64,000 nucleotides of DNA, taken from the NCBI GenBank assembly GCA_964462035.1, contig CAYXAP010000007.1, positions 1 through 64,000 on the forward strand. Reading direction: 5' to 3'. The notes beneath the pieces are model-generated. The model was not told where the DNA came from. It did not search any database and worked only from the letters and a program-made list of their open reading frames with translations. Below, one piece after another: positions 34,411 to 43,764 of the stretch. This stretch comes from UBA1660 sp964462035 (GTDB lineage Bacteria; Myxococcota_A; Polyangia; Polyangiales; Houyiibacteriaceae). Numbering within the stretch: position 1 is the first letter of the stretch; every line of letters begins with the position of its first letter. Position numbers and translations under genes: made by a program.

Positions 34411-34746
34411 TCAATCCCCGCCGCCGTGGTACGCGCTCAGGATCGCTTCGAGCTCGTCCTCGCGTCCCTCGGCGATCGCGTCTGCGGTGATCGCGGCCTC
34501 GGAGGCGCGGCGGGCGTCCGCCTGCTTGCGGAAGCGGAAGATACGCACCGACTCCGGATCCGCGTAGCAACCCTTGACGTAGCAGTAGGGGCCCCGGCCG
34601 TAGGTCTTCTCACCGGTGCCGGGGAGGACGGGCTCGGTGGCCAGCTCGATCAAGCGCTCGACGTCTTCGTCAGCTCGCTTCTTCCACTTGCGGATGCGGT
34701 GCTGAATGCCTCGGCGCTTCTTGGGCTTGCGCTTCTTCTTGCTCAT
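34411..34746 (-). CDS. Hypothetical small basic protein (111 aa)
   Basis: A 111-aa protein starting MSKKKRKPKKRRGIQHRIRK, a very basic N-terminus that could bind nucleic acid. It is followed by an acidic helical region with a Cys pair (YCYVKGCYADPES). AGGAGG sits 6 bp before the ATG, among the best ribosome binding sites in the window, which suggests strong expression. No family is recognised. Confidence 0.68.
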   Translation of the reverse strand: MSKKKRKPKKRRGIQHRIRKWKKRADEDVERLIELATEPVLPGTGEKTYGRGPYCYVKGCYADPESVRIFRFRKQADARRASEAAITADAIAEGREDELEAILSAYHGGGD

Positions 34747-34860
34747 GGGGACCTCCTGGTGAGGCCGCGCTTCTCGCTCGCCGCGCCCGTCGGTTGCGTC
34801 GGAGAGTGAGTGGGAGTCGTCCCCGCGCAACTGCCGAGCTCGCGGACCGAAGAAGCCCCC

Positions 34861-35100
34861 ATGTCCATCGTGAAGCTCGTGCCTGGGCTGGTCGCCCTCC
34901 TTCTTCTCCTGCTCCCGTGGAAGACCGAGCCCCCGCTACCCTCCGGCCCCGAGTTGGCGGCGGAGGTCTCCCTCGGACCGCTACCTGGTGAGCTGCCGCA
35001 GCGACCTCGGATGCGGCCGCCGTGGGCGGGCTCGTCCCGGATGGTGGTTGCCAGCGCGCACGGCGACTGCTCGTGCCGGGATCGCTCGTCCCGTCGGTGA
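34861..35100 (+). CDS. Possible small membrane/secreted protein (79 aa)
   Basis: A 79-aa product whose N-terminus is hydrophobic (LVPGLVALLLLLLPW), so it is a signal peptide or anchor. A short Pro-rich tail follows. The start is the ATG at 34861 after GAAGAAG. The tail is low in diagnostic features and the gene could be a chance open frame. It is divergent from the basic protein gene and convergent with the AgmX-like gene. Confidence 0.4.
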   Translation: MSIVKLVPGLVALLLLLLPWKTEPPLPSGPELAAEVSLGPLPGELPQRPRMRPPWAGSSRMVVASAHGDCSCRDRSSRR

Positions 35101-35102
35101 GC

Positions 35103-35825
35103 TCAATCCTGGCTATGCGCGAAGACGAAGGGGTAGTTCACGACGGTGATGCCTTCGGCCGCGGGGAAGGTCCAGCTCCGGATCCGGGCGGCGACGCAGG
35201 CGTCGACCTCTTCGTGCATGCCGGTGGTGATCTCGACCGTGCCGATGGTCCCATCGGGTTGGATGGTGAAGCGGACGACGAGGTTGCCCTCGAGGTCCGC
35301 CTGCTGCGCGAGCTGCCGCTCGTAGCAGTAGCGGACCTCGTTGATGTGGCGGCGGATCACCGCGGCGATGACGTCGCGCTCGCGGCCGCCGCCGCTGATG
35401 CCGCCGGCCTCGACGCTCGGGTCTCCGTCGGCCTCGGGCTCCGCGCTCTCGGCAGCGGCTTCGGCTTCCATCTCGTCGTAGAGCTGGGCCATCGCGCAGG
35501 GCTCGGGGGCGCCCTCGGCTTCACGCAGCATCGACGCGCGGCGGTCGGCGGGGATGCCCGCGAAGACGCCGATGAACTCGCGCGCCTCGTCGGTCTGGAT
35601 TCGGTCGGCGATGTGATCGGCGAGCAGGCGGGCGCGGTTCTCCGGACTCGCGACGGCGAGGTCGTCGGCGATCGCGGTCGGTGCGTCGCAGATCATCTGG
35701 ATGTCGTCCGCGAAGGTGGGTCCGGTGGCCTCGGCACCGCTGACCGCCGCGGGCTCGGCATCGGGCGGCGGCTCGGAGCTGGCGCAGGCGGCGAGGGTCA
35801 GAACGAACGGTAGAACGTGACGCAT
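35103..35825 (-). CDS. AgmX/TonB-C-terminal-like lipoprotein
   Basis: A 240-aa lipoprotein. The signal peptide MRHVLPFVLTLAAC is followed by a Pro/Ala linker and a helical region. The C-terminal about 90 residues match the AgmX/PglI C-terminal domain, a TonB-like fold common in Myxococcota: VIRRHINEVRYCYERQL, then GNLVVRFTIQPDGTIG and CVAARIRSWTFPA. Such domains occur in gliding and envelope proteins. The full TonB box and N-terminal helix are absent; the protein is anchored by lipid instead. Function inferred only at family level. Confidence 0.85.
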   Translation of the reverse strand: MRHVLPFVLTLAACASSEPPPDAEPAAVSGAEATGPTFADDIQMICDAPTAIADDLAVASPENRARLLADHIADRIQTDEAREFIGVFAGIPADRRASMLREAEGAPEPCAMAQLYDEMEAEAAAESAEPEADGDPSVEAGGISGGGRERDVIAAVIRRHINEVRYCYERQLAQQADLEGNLVVRFTIQPDGTIGTVEITTGMHEEVDACVAARIRSWTFPAAEGITVVNYPFVFAHSQD

Positions 35826-35856
35826 GACCCGTGAGTACCAAGCGCGCGCGCCGACT

Positions 35857-36227
35857 TCACGCGCTCGGCGAACGCTCGAGCATCTCGAGACCGGTCACGC
35901 GGGTGCGCAGGTCGTCGTCGAGCGAGGGCGGTGCGGAGCTGACACCGCGAGTGAAGAGCTCGGCCATCTCGCTCAGCCGGTTCTTGCGCTCCTCGTTCAT
36001 GCGCTCGCCGAGCAGGACGTGCTGATAGATGCCGCCGCCGGCGCGCGCGAGGGCGCCGAGCACCCAGCCTTCGGCCGATGCGCCGATGCCGAGGGTGCTG
36101 AGCGTGGTGTCGCCCCGACCGCGCTGCACGAGATCGACCAGCTGGTCCAGCCGTGCGCGAGCTGGGCGCGCTCGGGGGTCACGGCGGCGCGCAGCGCGTG
36201 GGTCTTGCGGACGATGGGGCGGTTCAT
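35857..36227 (-). pseudogene. Probable frameshifted small gene (about 123 aa if restored)
   Basis: An ATG at 36227 with GGAG seven bases upstream begins MNRPIVRKTHALRAAVTPER. That frame then becomes Trp/Ser-rich and non-coding-like near 36155. The -1/+2 frame takes over with ARLDQLVDLVQRGRGDTTLS and continues well-formed to the stop at 35857. One missing base would unite the two halves into a 124-codon gene; the length of 371 nt supports this. The alternative is an intact 90-aa gene starting at GTG 36129. Function unknown. It follows the AgmX-like gene by 31 bp on the same strand (it would be the upstream gene). Confidence 0.5.
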
Positions 36228-36390
36228 GGCGAGCTCCGGGCGAGGGACGGCGTTGGCGCTAAGGAAGCGCGCCGGAAAGCGAAGCGGTCGACCGGTACCG
36301 GCCAGGTTGGCGCCGAGGTGTGACAGAGTAGGTCGGGGTAGACGCGTCGGAAGGGATGTAATTCGGTCCACCTGGCACCGACTGGTTCTC

Positions 36391-37977
36391 GTGACTCGCG
36401 CGATTCCGATCGTCGTGCTCCTCTGGGCGACCGGCTGTGGCCCGGAGGCGGACCCCCCGAACCCCTGCACTCGGAACGCCATCGACTACGGCTTGTCGAC
36501 GGTTGGTCGACCGGCGGTCGATGTCCTGCTGGTCGTGGATCCGAACACCACGCCGGCGGCGAGGGGCGCGCTCGCGAACGAGCTCCCGCGGTTGGTGGAG
36601 TCGCTGAGCTCGGGCCGAGGCTCCGACGGCACCGAGCTCGCGCCGGTGGACGCCCTTCGCTTCGGAGTGATCAGCACCGCCATGGGCGGTCCCGGATGCG
36701 GCGATGATGACGGAGTGCTCCTCGGCGACACCCGCTGTGAGGTGGACCGATGGATCGACTTCGGTCGAGGGGACGACGCGGAAGCCGTGGGGAGCCGGGC
36801 GGGGTGTCAGGTGAACGCGGTGGAAGGCGGTTGCACCTTCAGCCAACCGCTCGAAGCGGCACTCGCCGCGCTGACGCCCAGCACGTCCGGCACGACCTTC
36901 GCGGGGGGCACCGTCGGCCACGGCGACGGCGCCAACCTCGGCTTCCTGCGCGACGGGTCGACTCTCGTCGTGGTGGTGCTCAGCCAAGGGGACGACTGCT
37001 CCGTCGCCGACCCGGCGCTGCTCGACCCGGACACGACCGCATACCCGAGCCCACTCGAGAGTCGGTGCACGAGTCACCCCGAGGCGCTCACCCCCGTGGA
37101 GCGATTCGTCGAAGGGCTCGCGTGGGTGCGCCCGGACGGACGGCTCTACGTGATGCCGATCGCAGGCGTCCCCCTCGACCTCGTCCCCGACTCCACCACC
37201 CCGCTCGAGGTCCCGGTCGAGACCGCGCTCGCGGACGCGCGGCTGCAACCCGGCATGAGCTGCGCCTCCGAGACGCTCGGGCCGTCCACTCCACCCCGTC
37301 GACTCCTCGAAGCCACCGCTGGAATCGACCGAGGGCTCGGCGTGGGCCTCCTCGGCTCGACGTGCGGTACGGACCTGAGCGCGCCGATCGACTCGCTGAT
37401 CGCGGCCGTCGGGGGTGGTTGGTTCGGCTGCTTGGCGCGTCCCTTCCTGCGCGAGACCGATGGCCGAATCCGGTGCAGGGTGACCGAGCTCGTGGACCCA
37501 TCCTCGCTCGACAGCTGCGAGGAGCTTCCGGGCCGGACGAGCGCCGGGGTCGACGAGGGCACGGGCCTCTTGCGCTGCGTGGTGCACCAGTTGGCGATCG
37601 ACGCGGACGATCGGTTCCGCGAGTCCGAGGCCGTGGGCTGGTACTACGACGACTTCTCGGACTTCGTGCATCGCTACTGCGGCGAGCGCCCACACCGGTT
37701 GGACTGGCGCGGCACCACCCAAACGGAAGGCTCGATCCTCCAGGCGTCCTGCGACCCCGCCGGCTTCGCGCCGCCTGCCGGTGTCGGGGACGCCTGTTCG
37801 TCGGGGTGCCCGACGCCTTCAGAGACCCTCGCGTCGTTCCCGTTCGGGCTCGCGTGCGATCCCGCCAGCGAGACCTGCCAGCCGCGCTGCACCGACAGCT
37901 GGGACTGTGGGGCGGGATGGACCTGTTTCGATGCCGACGGCGACGGCGTTCCCCACTGCATCAACCCCACCTGCTGA
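36391..37977 (+). CDS. vWA-like lipoprotein with degenerate metal site
   Basis: A 528-aa lipoprotein. The signal peptide from GTG 36391 is MTRAIPIVVLLWATGC. Residues about 40-220 resemble the von Willebrand A domain of myxobacterial lipoproteins that begins DVLFVVDNSGSM. Here it reads DVLLVVDPNTTP, so the DxSxS metal (MIDAS) motif is lost. Further features are RFGVISTAMGG, STLVVVVLSQGDDC and Cys pairs. The C-terminus ends with a Cys-rich CSSGCPTPSET...CQPRCTDSWDCGAGWTC module. The frame is open upstream to 35824, but no signal peptide would be present there. Confidence 0.75.
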   Translation: MTRAIPIVVLLWATGCGPEADPPNPCTRNAIDYGLSTVGRPAVDVLLVVDPNTTPAARGALANELPRLVESLSSGRGSDGTELAPVDALRFGVISTAMGGPGCGDDDGVLLGDTRCEVDRWIDFGRGDDAEAVGSRAGCQVNAVEGGCTFSQPLEAALAALTPSTSGTTFAGGTVGHGDGANLGFLRDGSTLVVVVLSQGDDCSVADPALLDPDTTAYPSPLESRCTSHPEALTPVERFVEGLAWVRPDGRLYVMPIAGVPLDLVPDSTTPLEVPVETALADARLQPGMSCASETLGPSTPPRRLLEATAGIDRGLGVGLLGSTCGTDLSAPIDSLIAAVGGGWFGCLARPFLRETDGRIRCRVTELVDPSSLDSCEELPGRTSAGVDEGTGLLRCVVHQLAIDADDRFRESEAVGWYYDDFSDFVHRYCGERPHRLDWRGTTQTEGSILQASCDPAGFAPPAGVGDACSSGCPTPSETLASFPFGLACDPASETCQPRCTDSWDCGAGWTCFDADGDGVPHCINPTC

Positions 37978-37980
37978 CGC

Positions 37981-38985
37981 TCAGCCCTTCGCGGCGTCGC
38001 GGTGGGTCGTGCGGACCTCTTTGGCGAGCGCTTCCGGCTGGACCACCCGCACGTGCGTGCCCCAGCCGACGAGCCAGTGCCGGACCTGGGTGAGGTTGGA
38101 GACCTCGAAGCTGACGCGCAGCCAGCCCCCCTCGGCTTTCGTGACCTTCTGGGTCGGGTGCCATTGGCGATGCTCGACCAGGTGCGCGACCTCCGGGCTC
38201 AGCTCGCAGACGACGGTCTGCTCGTCGCCACCGGTGAACACACCGAAGGCGCCCTCGAAGTAGCTCTCGAGGGTGAAGTCCTCGGGCCGATAGAAGGCCT
38301 CGCCCTTGAGCCACTCGGCCTCGGTGAAGCGCTCGGCGGCGAAGACCCGTACGCCGCTGCCATCGTCCATCTCGCCGACGATGTAGAGGCCATGGCGGTA
38401 GAGCACGATGGCGTAGGGGCTGAGCGCGCCGCTGCGCGAGTTGCCGCGCGCCGAGCGATAGGTGCAGCGCACGCGGCGTGTGCGGAGCACGCCGGTCAGC
38501 AGGGCGTCGAGGATCTCGTCGTGATCGTCGTAGCGCTTGGTACCGCCGTCGGGCAGGTAGACGAAGCGGTCCAGGTACGCCTCGGGGTCGTCCGCGTCCC
38601 GCGGCATCGACGCGGTGACCTTGTCGTAGATGGAGCGGACGTCCTCGGCGAAGGGCGTCCCGTCGAGCACGTCGAAGACACGGCGAATCGCCAACAGGGC
38701 GTAGCGCTCGGAGAGACTGAGGCGGAGGGCTCCTGGCTGACCCCGCTCGAGGCGGACGCCGGTCTTGCCGCGGACCGTCACCGGCTCGATCACGTAGCCT
38801 GCCTCGTCGATGGCGGCGATGTCGCGCCGGGCTTGCCGGGTGGTGATGTCGAAGCGCTCGGCGATCTCCTCGTAGCTCGCGCCGCTCCGTCGACCGGTGA
38901 GGTAGTCGACCATCTTCAGCACGCGCGTGGCCTGCGAGTACTTCTTGGCCTTCCGCCCCTGCTTCTTCTGCTTCGCCGTCCCCAT
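37981..38985 (-). CDS. WYL-domain transcriptional regulator
   Basis: A 334-aa regulator. An N-terminal winged HTH (SYEEIAERFDITTRQARRDI, about 36-55) follows a basic start MGTAKQKKQGRKAKK. The central WYL domain has LSPYAIVLYRHGLYIVGEMD and a WCX-type C-terminus (TVVCELSPEVAHLVEHRQWH). WYL proteins sense ligands, often nucleic acid fragments, and regulate DNA-damage or defence genes. The neighbours (vWA-like lipoprotein, unknown 39160 gene) give no target. The ATG at 38985 is chosen over the upstream open frame. Confidence 0.88.
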   Translation of the reverse strand: MGTAKQKKQGRKAKKYSQATRVLKMVDYLTGRRSGASYEEIAERFDITTRQARRDIAAIDEAGYVIEPVTVRGKTGVRLERGQPGALRLSLSERYALLAIRRVFDVLDGTPFAEDVRSIYDKVTASMPRDADDPEAYLDRFVYLPDGGTKRYDDHDEILDALLTGVLRTRRVRCTYRSARGNSRSGALSPYAIVLYRHGLYIVGEMDDGSGVRVFAAERFTEAEWLKGEAFYRPEDFTLESYFEGAFGVFTGGDEQTVVCELSPEVAHLVEHRQWHPTQKVTKAEGGWLRVSFEVSNLTQVRHWLVGWGTHVRVVQPEALAKEVRTTHRDAAKG

Positions 38986-39159
38986 GGCTCGGGATATCGC
39001 GCGGCAGCGACGTGGGGCCAGTTCTCGTGTCACCCGTCGTCGTAGGGCCCTCCGATGCGCCGGAGGGTGAAGGATGAGCGAGTCGGCTAGACTCTTGCCG
39101 ATGGGCAAGCGCGCGACCTACGAGGGAGCCCGGGTAGAGTTCGCCGACCGAGGAGGGAC

Positions 39160-40032
39160 ATGAGCATCGAGCTGCAGCAGGTAGTGGCCGTCGTGGGGCG
39201 CACCGTCGACGACGAGGCGCTTCGGGCGTTCATGGAGGACGTCCGCAGCGGGTTGGCGAAGAAGCTGCCCAAGCAGATGGCCAACAACTCGATGAAATAC
39301 GTCACGGCCGCCAAAGAGGGACTCGAGATGGGCTTCGTGCCCGACATCCTGCACCCCGACTACCCCGTGGTGCCCAAGACCAAGGCGGCGGCCTTCCCTC
39401 GGCTGTCGGTCGTGTGGCTCACGAAGAAGTTCGGCGGCTGGGGCACCGACACGCTCTTCGGTCTCCCCGCGGAGCCCTCGGAGGAAGCGCTGCGCGCGGC
39501 GTTCGGTGACCCCAGCGTCTTCCGTGGAGTGGCCAACCGACCGCACTGGCGGCGGGTGGTGGACGAGGAGCGATCGGTCGTCTTCGACGCGTCTCCCGGC
39601 GCGAACCCGACGCTGCAGATCGATGAAGGGCGCCGGCTGGGCGACCTGTGCGCGGAGACGGTGCTCTTCGCGGCGTGGGCGCTCGAGCGCGGCTGGCTCG
39701 CGAGCGACTTCGTCGACGAGGAGACGATGGCGGCGCTGGAGTCGCGAGATGCGGCACCGTCGGCGCTCGCGCCGGGTCTGCACCGCGGTCTGTGGGACAC
39801 GCACCTCACGGTGCCCGACGCCACCCGCAACATGGCCTACTCGTACTTCCATCGGCTGCCGCCGGCGGATGGCTGGTGGCGGACCGACCTGATCGAGCTG
39901 AAGGGCGGTCGGACCAACCAGTACTCGCACCAGGAGCCGGCGCTCGACGTCGAGGACTGCGACTGGTCCGTGGTCGACGAGGTGACGCCGATCCTGAACG
40001 CGAAGGTCGCCGACGCGCTCAGCGGGTCGTGA
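39160..40032 (+). CDS. Hypothetical protein (290 aa)
   Basis: A 290-aa soluble protein, acidic and Trp-rich, with no signal peptide or membrane helix and no family recognised. Conserved-looking segments are MKYVTAAKEGLEMGFVPDIL and WRTDLIELKGGRTNQYSHQE. AGGAGG lies 4 bases before the ATG, a strong site. Its 3' end overlaps the convergent gene by 14 bp. An immunity-protein role is one possibility but is not supported by any toxin gene nearby. Confidence 0.75.
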   Translation: MSIELQQVVAVVGRTVDDEALRAFMEDVRSGLAKKLPKQMANNSMKYVTAAKEGLEMGFVPDILHPDYPVVPKTKAAAFPRLSVVWLTKKFGGWGTDTLFGLPAEPSEEALRAAFGDPSVFRGVANRPHWRRVVDEERSVVFDASPGANPTLQIDEGRRLGDLCAETVLFAAWALERGWLASDFVDEETMAALESRDAAPSALAPGLHRGLWDTHLTVPDATRNMAYSYFHRLPPADGWWRTDLIELKGGRTNQYSHQEPALDVEDCDWSVVDEVTPILNAKVADALSGS

Positions 40033-41716
40033 CCAGGAAGACCAGGTACTGACCCCACGGCGCGCCTGGCGCGCGATGGAAGGTCGCCGCGGCCTGGAGG
40101 TAGAGCTCCCCCGGCTGCAACAACGACTCGGGTACGGTGAAGGCACCGGGGTTGCCACCGACGTGCATCCAGAACCCGGTGATCGCGTGGTTCCACTGGC
40201 GAACGCTCCGACGCAGCGCCACCTCCAGCGCGTCGTCGATGTCCTTGCCATCGGTGCGGACCCGGTCGACCTCGGCCTGAAGCGCCGAGTTGTCGCGCAC
40301 CTCGGTCGGCGCCGGAAGACCCCGCGCGACCCGTACCTCGGTGATGCGATCGAGGATGGCGACCGCGACGTCGTCGAAGCGGGGCTCGGCCTCGTCGAAG
40401 AGCTCGTAGTGCGCGAGCATCGCGCTGGTTCCGCCCGGTTCGAGGACGGCGCTGACGGCGAGCGCGTTCGCTTCGGGCGCGAGCAGTGTGTGTCGCATGA
40501 ACGGGCGCTCGAGCGCATAGGCCACCCAGCGACTCGCGTCGCGCTCACGGACCTGTGCCGCCGAGAAGCTCGCGTCCTGGATCAGCCCCTCGACGTCCCA
40601 GCCCGCGATCATGGTCATGGCGATCAGGTCCTGGAGCTCCCCGTCGGCCTCGGGCGTGAAGAAGTACGGAACGGCACGGGTCATCTTTTGGCTCTGGCTG
40701 GCGGCGAGACGGAGCTCCCCCAGACCCCCGGCCTGCCGGATCCCGTTCACTCGCGCCACCACGGCTCGCGCGAACGCTTCGGCGCTCTGCGGAGTCGTCG
40801 GTTGGCCGACCGGTCGCATCTCGTAGTCGCGAATGGACGCGTCGTCGCGGCGCACGATCAGCGACGCGACGGGCAGTCCGAGCATCCGCCCCGGCTCGAA
40901 CGCCGCGATGTCGAGACTCGCGTGATCGTCGGCGGGGTCCATGACGCAGCGAAGGGCGAACTCGGGGAGCGAGAGGTTGTTCGCGCGCTCGCACTCCACC
41001 ACGCGGTCGACGCCCTGGTTCAGGTAGCCGGTGACGTAGCGGACGTCTTTCAAGATGCGTCCCCGCACGATCACGAAGCCCTGCTCCGTGGGCTTCGGGC
41101 GAACGATGTGCAGCCGCGCGAGCGCGTACTCGACGGCGAGCATGGCGACCCCCGAGCCGCTCTCCTCGCGGACCACGGCGAGCCCGGCGTGCCGGAGCCC
41201 TTCGCCGTCGAGGTGTCGCTCCAGATAGCGGAGCATGTCGGCGGAGACGGCGTCGATGCTCTCCGCCGAAGAGAGAGGCATCGCCGAGAGCAGGAGCGAC
41301 GGACCGGTCACTCCGCAACGAGCCGCGAGGAAGCGGCGATGCCCTTGCGCGGGGTAGCGGCCGGTCCGGAGCCAGTGGGCGGCGGCCTCCCGCGCCAGAC
41401 AATGAGCCGCCGCCGTCGCCTCGACGGAAGGTCGCGAGGCCGCGGCTCCGAGGATCAGTCGACCTTCTGGACTCGCGGACTCGTGCGGCTCGGGCGCGGG
41501 GGTGCCCGGCAGCTCTCCTTCGATCCTCCACCCTTCGGGTTCGGTCAGGGACTCGGAGAGCAACGACTCGGGCGCCGGCGCGGCGGCGAGTCGCTCGTCG
41601 AGCTTCGCCGGGTCGGGGAAGTCGTGGATGCTCCGCACCTCCGACGAGCCACCGGACTGGGCACCTCCACAGGCGACGAGAAGGACGACGAGAAGGACGA
41701 CGAGCCAAGAACGCAT
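40019..41716 (-). CDS. Large hypothetical lipoprotein (565 aa)
   Basis: A 565-aa lipoprotein. The signal peptide MRSWLVVLLVVLLVAC ends in a lipobox. The mature part is alpha/beta. Two stretches look CAP/SCP-like in layout: AFARAVVARVNGIRQAGGLGELRLAASQSQ and VAVAILDRITEVRVARGLPAPTEVRDNSALQ. Both have the R-x-x-x-G-L-x-x-L pattern with a following helix, as in bacterial SCP-type proteins, but the His-rich active site is not evident. It lies 19 bp after the 159-aa gene on the same strand, so it could be the end of the pyrimidine operon transcript. Confidence 0.7.
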   Translation of the reverse strand: MRSWLVVLLVVLLVACGGAQSGGSSEVRSIHDFPDPAKLDERLAAAPAPESLLSESLTEPEGWRIEGELPGTPAPEPHESASPEGRLILGAAASRPSVEATAAAHCLAREAAAHWLRTGRYPAQGHRRFLAARCGVTGPSLLLSAMPLSSAESIDAVSADMLRYLERHLDGEGLRHAGLAVVREESGSGVAMLAVEYALARLHIVRPKPTEQGFVIVRGRILKDVRYVTGYLNQGVDRVVECERANNLSLPEFALRCVMDPADDHASLDIAAFEPGRMLGLPVASLIVRRDDASIRDYEMRPVGQPTTPQSAEAFARAVVARVNGIRQAGGLGELRLAASQSQKMTRAVPYFFTPEADGELQDLIAMTMIAGWDVEGLIQDASFSAAQVRERDASRWVAYALERPFMRHTLLAPEANALAVSAVLEPGGTSAMLAHYELFDEAEPRFDDVAVAILDRITEVRVARGLPAPTEVRDNSALQAEVDRVRTDGKDIDDALEVALRRSVRQWNHAITGFWMHVGGNPGAFTVPESLLQPGELYLQAAATFHRAPGAPWGQYLVFLVTTR

Positions 41717-41735
41717 GCCGCGCTCTAGCACGCGG

Positions 41736-42215
41736 TCAGCGCTCGATGGCGCGCTGGCAGCAGTCGAGGATGTCGTCGGCGGTCCACTCCTGCCCACCAG
41801 TGGTCGCGGTGTTCCGCACCATCCACTGACAGGCGGGCTGGACCTCGGCGAAGACCTTGGTCGGGTTCTTCGGCCGGCCGAGGAGCATCGCCGTGCTCAG
41901 GAATCCGCGGACCGCGCTGGCGAGCAGACCACGGACCAGGATGATGTGCGCCGCGCCGACGTTGTGGACGCCGTGCTCCGTGTACTCCTTCACGGCCTCG
42001 CGCACTTCGGCGCTGAAGGCGGGCGTGCCGCTGACCACCAGGTTCATCAGCCCGGTTCCTTCCGGGTTCGCCTTTCGGATGGCGGCGGCGCGGCGCCCCC
42101 ACTCGTGCATCTGCTCGACGACGGGCGCGTCGTACCAGACCGCGAAGTGCAGGTTGCGGCCGTAGACCTGCCGGGACGTCTCGTCCTCGTAGACGATGTC
42201 GAGCGGAATCCCCAC
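41736..42215 (-). CDS. Uncharacterised 159-aa protein at the end of the pyrimidine-degradation operon
   Basis: A soluble 159-aa alpha/beta protein. Visible features: MGIPLDIVYEDETSRQVYG, a long amphipathic helix EQMHEWGRRAAAIRKANPEG and repeated strand-helix units (GTGLMNLVVSGTPAFSAEV, GVHNVGAAHIILVRGLLASA). The latter resemble the two halves of a small enzyme or STAS-like fold. No catalytic motif is recognised. It starts 37 bp after the NCS1 transporter gene on the same strand, so co-transcription is likely. A link to nucleobase uptake or pyrimidine catabolism is inferred from position only. Confidence 0.7.
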   Translation of the reverse strand: MGIPLDIVYEDETSRQVYGRNLHFAVWYDAPVVEQMHEWGRRAAAIRKANPEGTGLMNLVVSGTPAFSAEVREAVKEYTEHGVHNVGAAHIILVRGLLASAVRGFLSTAMLLGRPKNPTKVFAEVQPACQWMVRNTATTGGQEWTADDILDCCQRAIER

Positions 42216-42252
42216 GGCCGGAGAATCGCCTCGAAGCGCCCCGAGGTCCAGC

Positions 42253-43761
42253 TCAGAAGTCGGTGGGCTCGGCTCGCCCGAGCTGCGGCGGCGGGGCCAC
42301 TCGCGAGAGCATGAAGTAGAGACCGCCGCTGATGAAGAAGCCCACGAACCAGGCGTAGGTGTAGATGTCGCTCCAGATCGCGGAGACCTCGTCGACGGCG
42401 CCGGCGGCCTTCAGGAAGCCCATCACGTTGGGCGCGACGCCGACGACCAACGCCACCAGCGCGCGCCAGTTCCAGCCGGTACCGCCGAAGGAGAACTGGC
42501 CCTTCGTGCGGAAGAGATCCTCGACGTCGAGCTCGGTGCGCCGGAGCAGGAAGTAGTCGCTGATCAGGATGCCGGCGATGGGGCCGAGGAGCGCCGAGTA
42601 GCCGATGAGCCAGGTGAAGATGTAGCCCTCGGTGCTCTCGAGGAGCTTCCAGGGGAACATCGCCAGGCCGAGACCGGCGGTGATGTAGCCGCCCATCTTG
42701 AAGCTGATCTTCTCCGGCGCGATGTTCGAGAAGCCGTTGGCCGGGGCAACGACGTTCGCGGCCAGGTTGGTGGTCAAGGTCGCGACCACCAGCGCGATGA
42801 GCGCGAAGACCACGGCGGTGCCGCCCATCTTGCCGAGGAGCTGGACCGGGTCCCAGATGGCCTCACCGTAGATGACGACGGTGGCGCTGGTGACCGCGAC
42901 ACCGATGAACGCGAAGAGCGCCATGGTCGGTGGCAGCCCGACGGCCTGGCCGACGATCTGGTCCTTCTGCGTCTTGCAGTAGCGGGTGAAGTCCGGGATG
43001 TTCAGGGAGAGCGTCGCCCAGAAGCCGACCATCGCGGTCAGGCTCGGAAAGAAGACGCTCCAGAACTCGCCTTCCTTCGGCTGGCCCGCATCGAACTGCG
43101 AGGGGGTCGAGAGCATCTCGCCGAAGCCGCCAGCCTCCACGTAGGCCCATGCGAGGAGCGCCAGGCCCATCAGGATCAGGAAGGGCGCGGCGAGGGTCTC
43201 GAGCCAGCGGATCGACTCGGTGCCGAACTTGATGAAGACCACGTGCAGCGCCCAGAAGCCGACGAAGCATGCGAACTGGCCGCCGTCGATGCCGAGCACG
43301 GCGAGCTCGTCGCCCTTGATGGCGTCGCCGCTGACCGCGTTGATCAGGGTGTAGATGGCCGAGCCACCGACCCAGGTCTGGATGCCGAACCAGCCGCACG
43401 CGACCAGCCCGCGCAGCAACGCTGGCACGTTGGCGCCCACGGTGCCGAAGCTCGAGCGGAGCAACACCGGGAAGGGGATGCCGTGTTTGGTGCCCGCGTG
43501 GCCGACGAGCATCATCGGCAGGAGCACGATGACGTTGCCGAGCGCGACGGTGAGTACCGCCTGCCACCAGCTCATGCCCTCCGACACCATGCCCGCGGCG
43601 AGCATGTAGGTCGGGACGCAGACCACCATGCCGACCCAGAGGGCGGCGATGTTGCTCCACTTCCACGTCTTGCCCGCCTCCGGGGTCGGCGCGAGGTCGT
43701 TGTTGAAGAGGCTCGGGTCGGCGCCCTCGATCGGGTCCGCCTCTACGGTGGCTCCGGCCAC
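42253..43761 (-). CDS. NCS1-family nucleobase/hydantoin:cation symporter
   Basis: A 502-aa inner-membrane transporter of the NCS1 family (Mhp1/CodB/Fur-like) with about 12 hydrophobic segments. Typical phrases: SLFNNDLAPTPEAGKTWKW at the N-terminus, WSVFFPSLTAMVGFWATLSL, NIPDFTRYCKTQ (family signature NxxDFTRY) and NLAANVVAPANGFSNIAPEK. It would import uracil, thymine or a dihydropyrimidine with Na+ or H+. It follows preA by 3 bp in the operon. Confidence 0.93.
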   Translation of the reverse strand: MAGATVEADPIEGADPSLFNNDLAPTPEAGKTWKWSNIAALWVGMVVCVPTYMLAAGMVSEGMSWWQAVLTVALGNVIVLLPMMLVGHAGTKHGIPFPVLLRSSFGTVGANVPALLRGLVACGWFGIQTWVGGSAIYTLINAVSGDAIKGDELAVLGIDGGQFACFVGFWALHVVFIKFGTESIRWLETLAAPFLILMGLALLAWAYVEAGGFGEMLSTPSQFDAGQPKEGEFWSVFFPSLTAMVGFWATLSLNIPDFTRYCKTQKDQIVGQAVGLPPTMALFAFIGVAVTSATVVIYGEAIWDPVQLLGKMGGTAVVFALIALVVATLTTNLAANVVAPANGFSNIAPEKISFKMGGYITAGLGLAMFPWKLLESTEGYIFTWLIGYSALLGPIAGILISDYFLLRRTELDVEDLFRTKGQFSFGGTGWNWRALVALVVGVAPNVMGFLKAAGAVDEVSAIWSDIYTYAWFVGFFISGGLYFMLSRVAPPPQLGRAEPTDF

Positions 43762-43764
43762 GGG

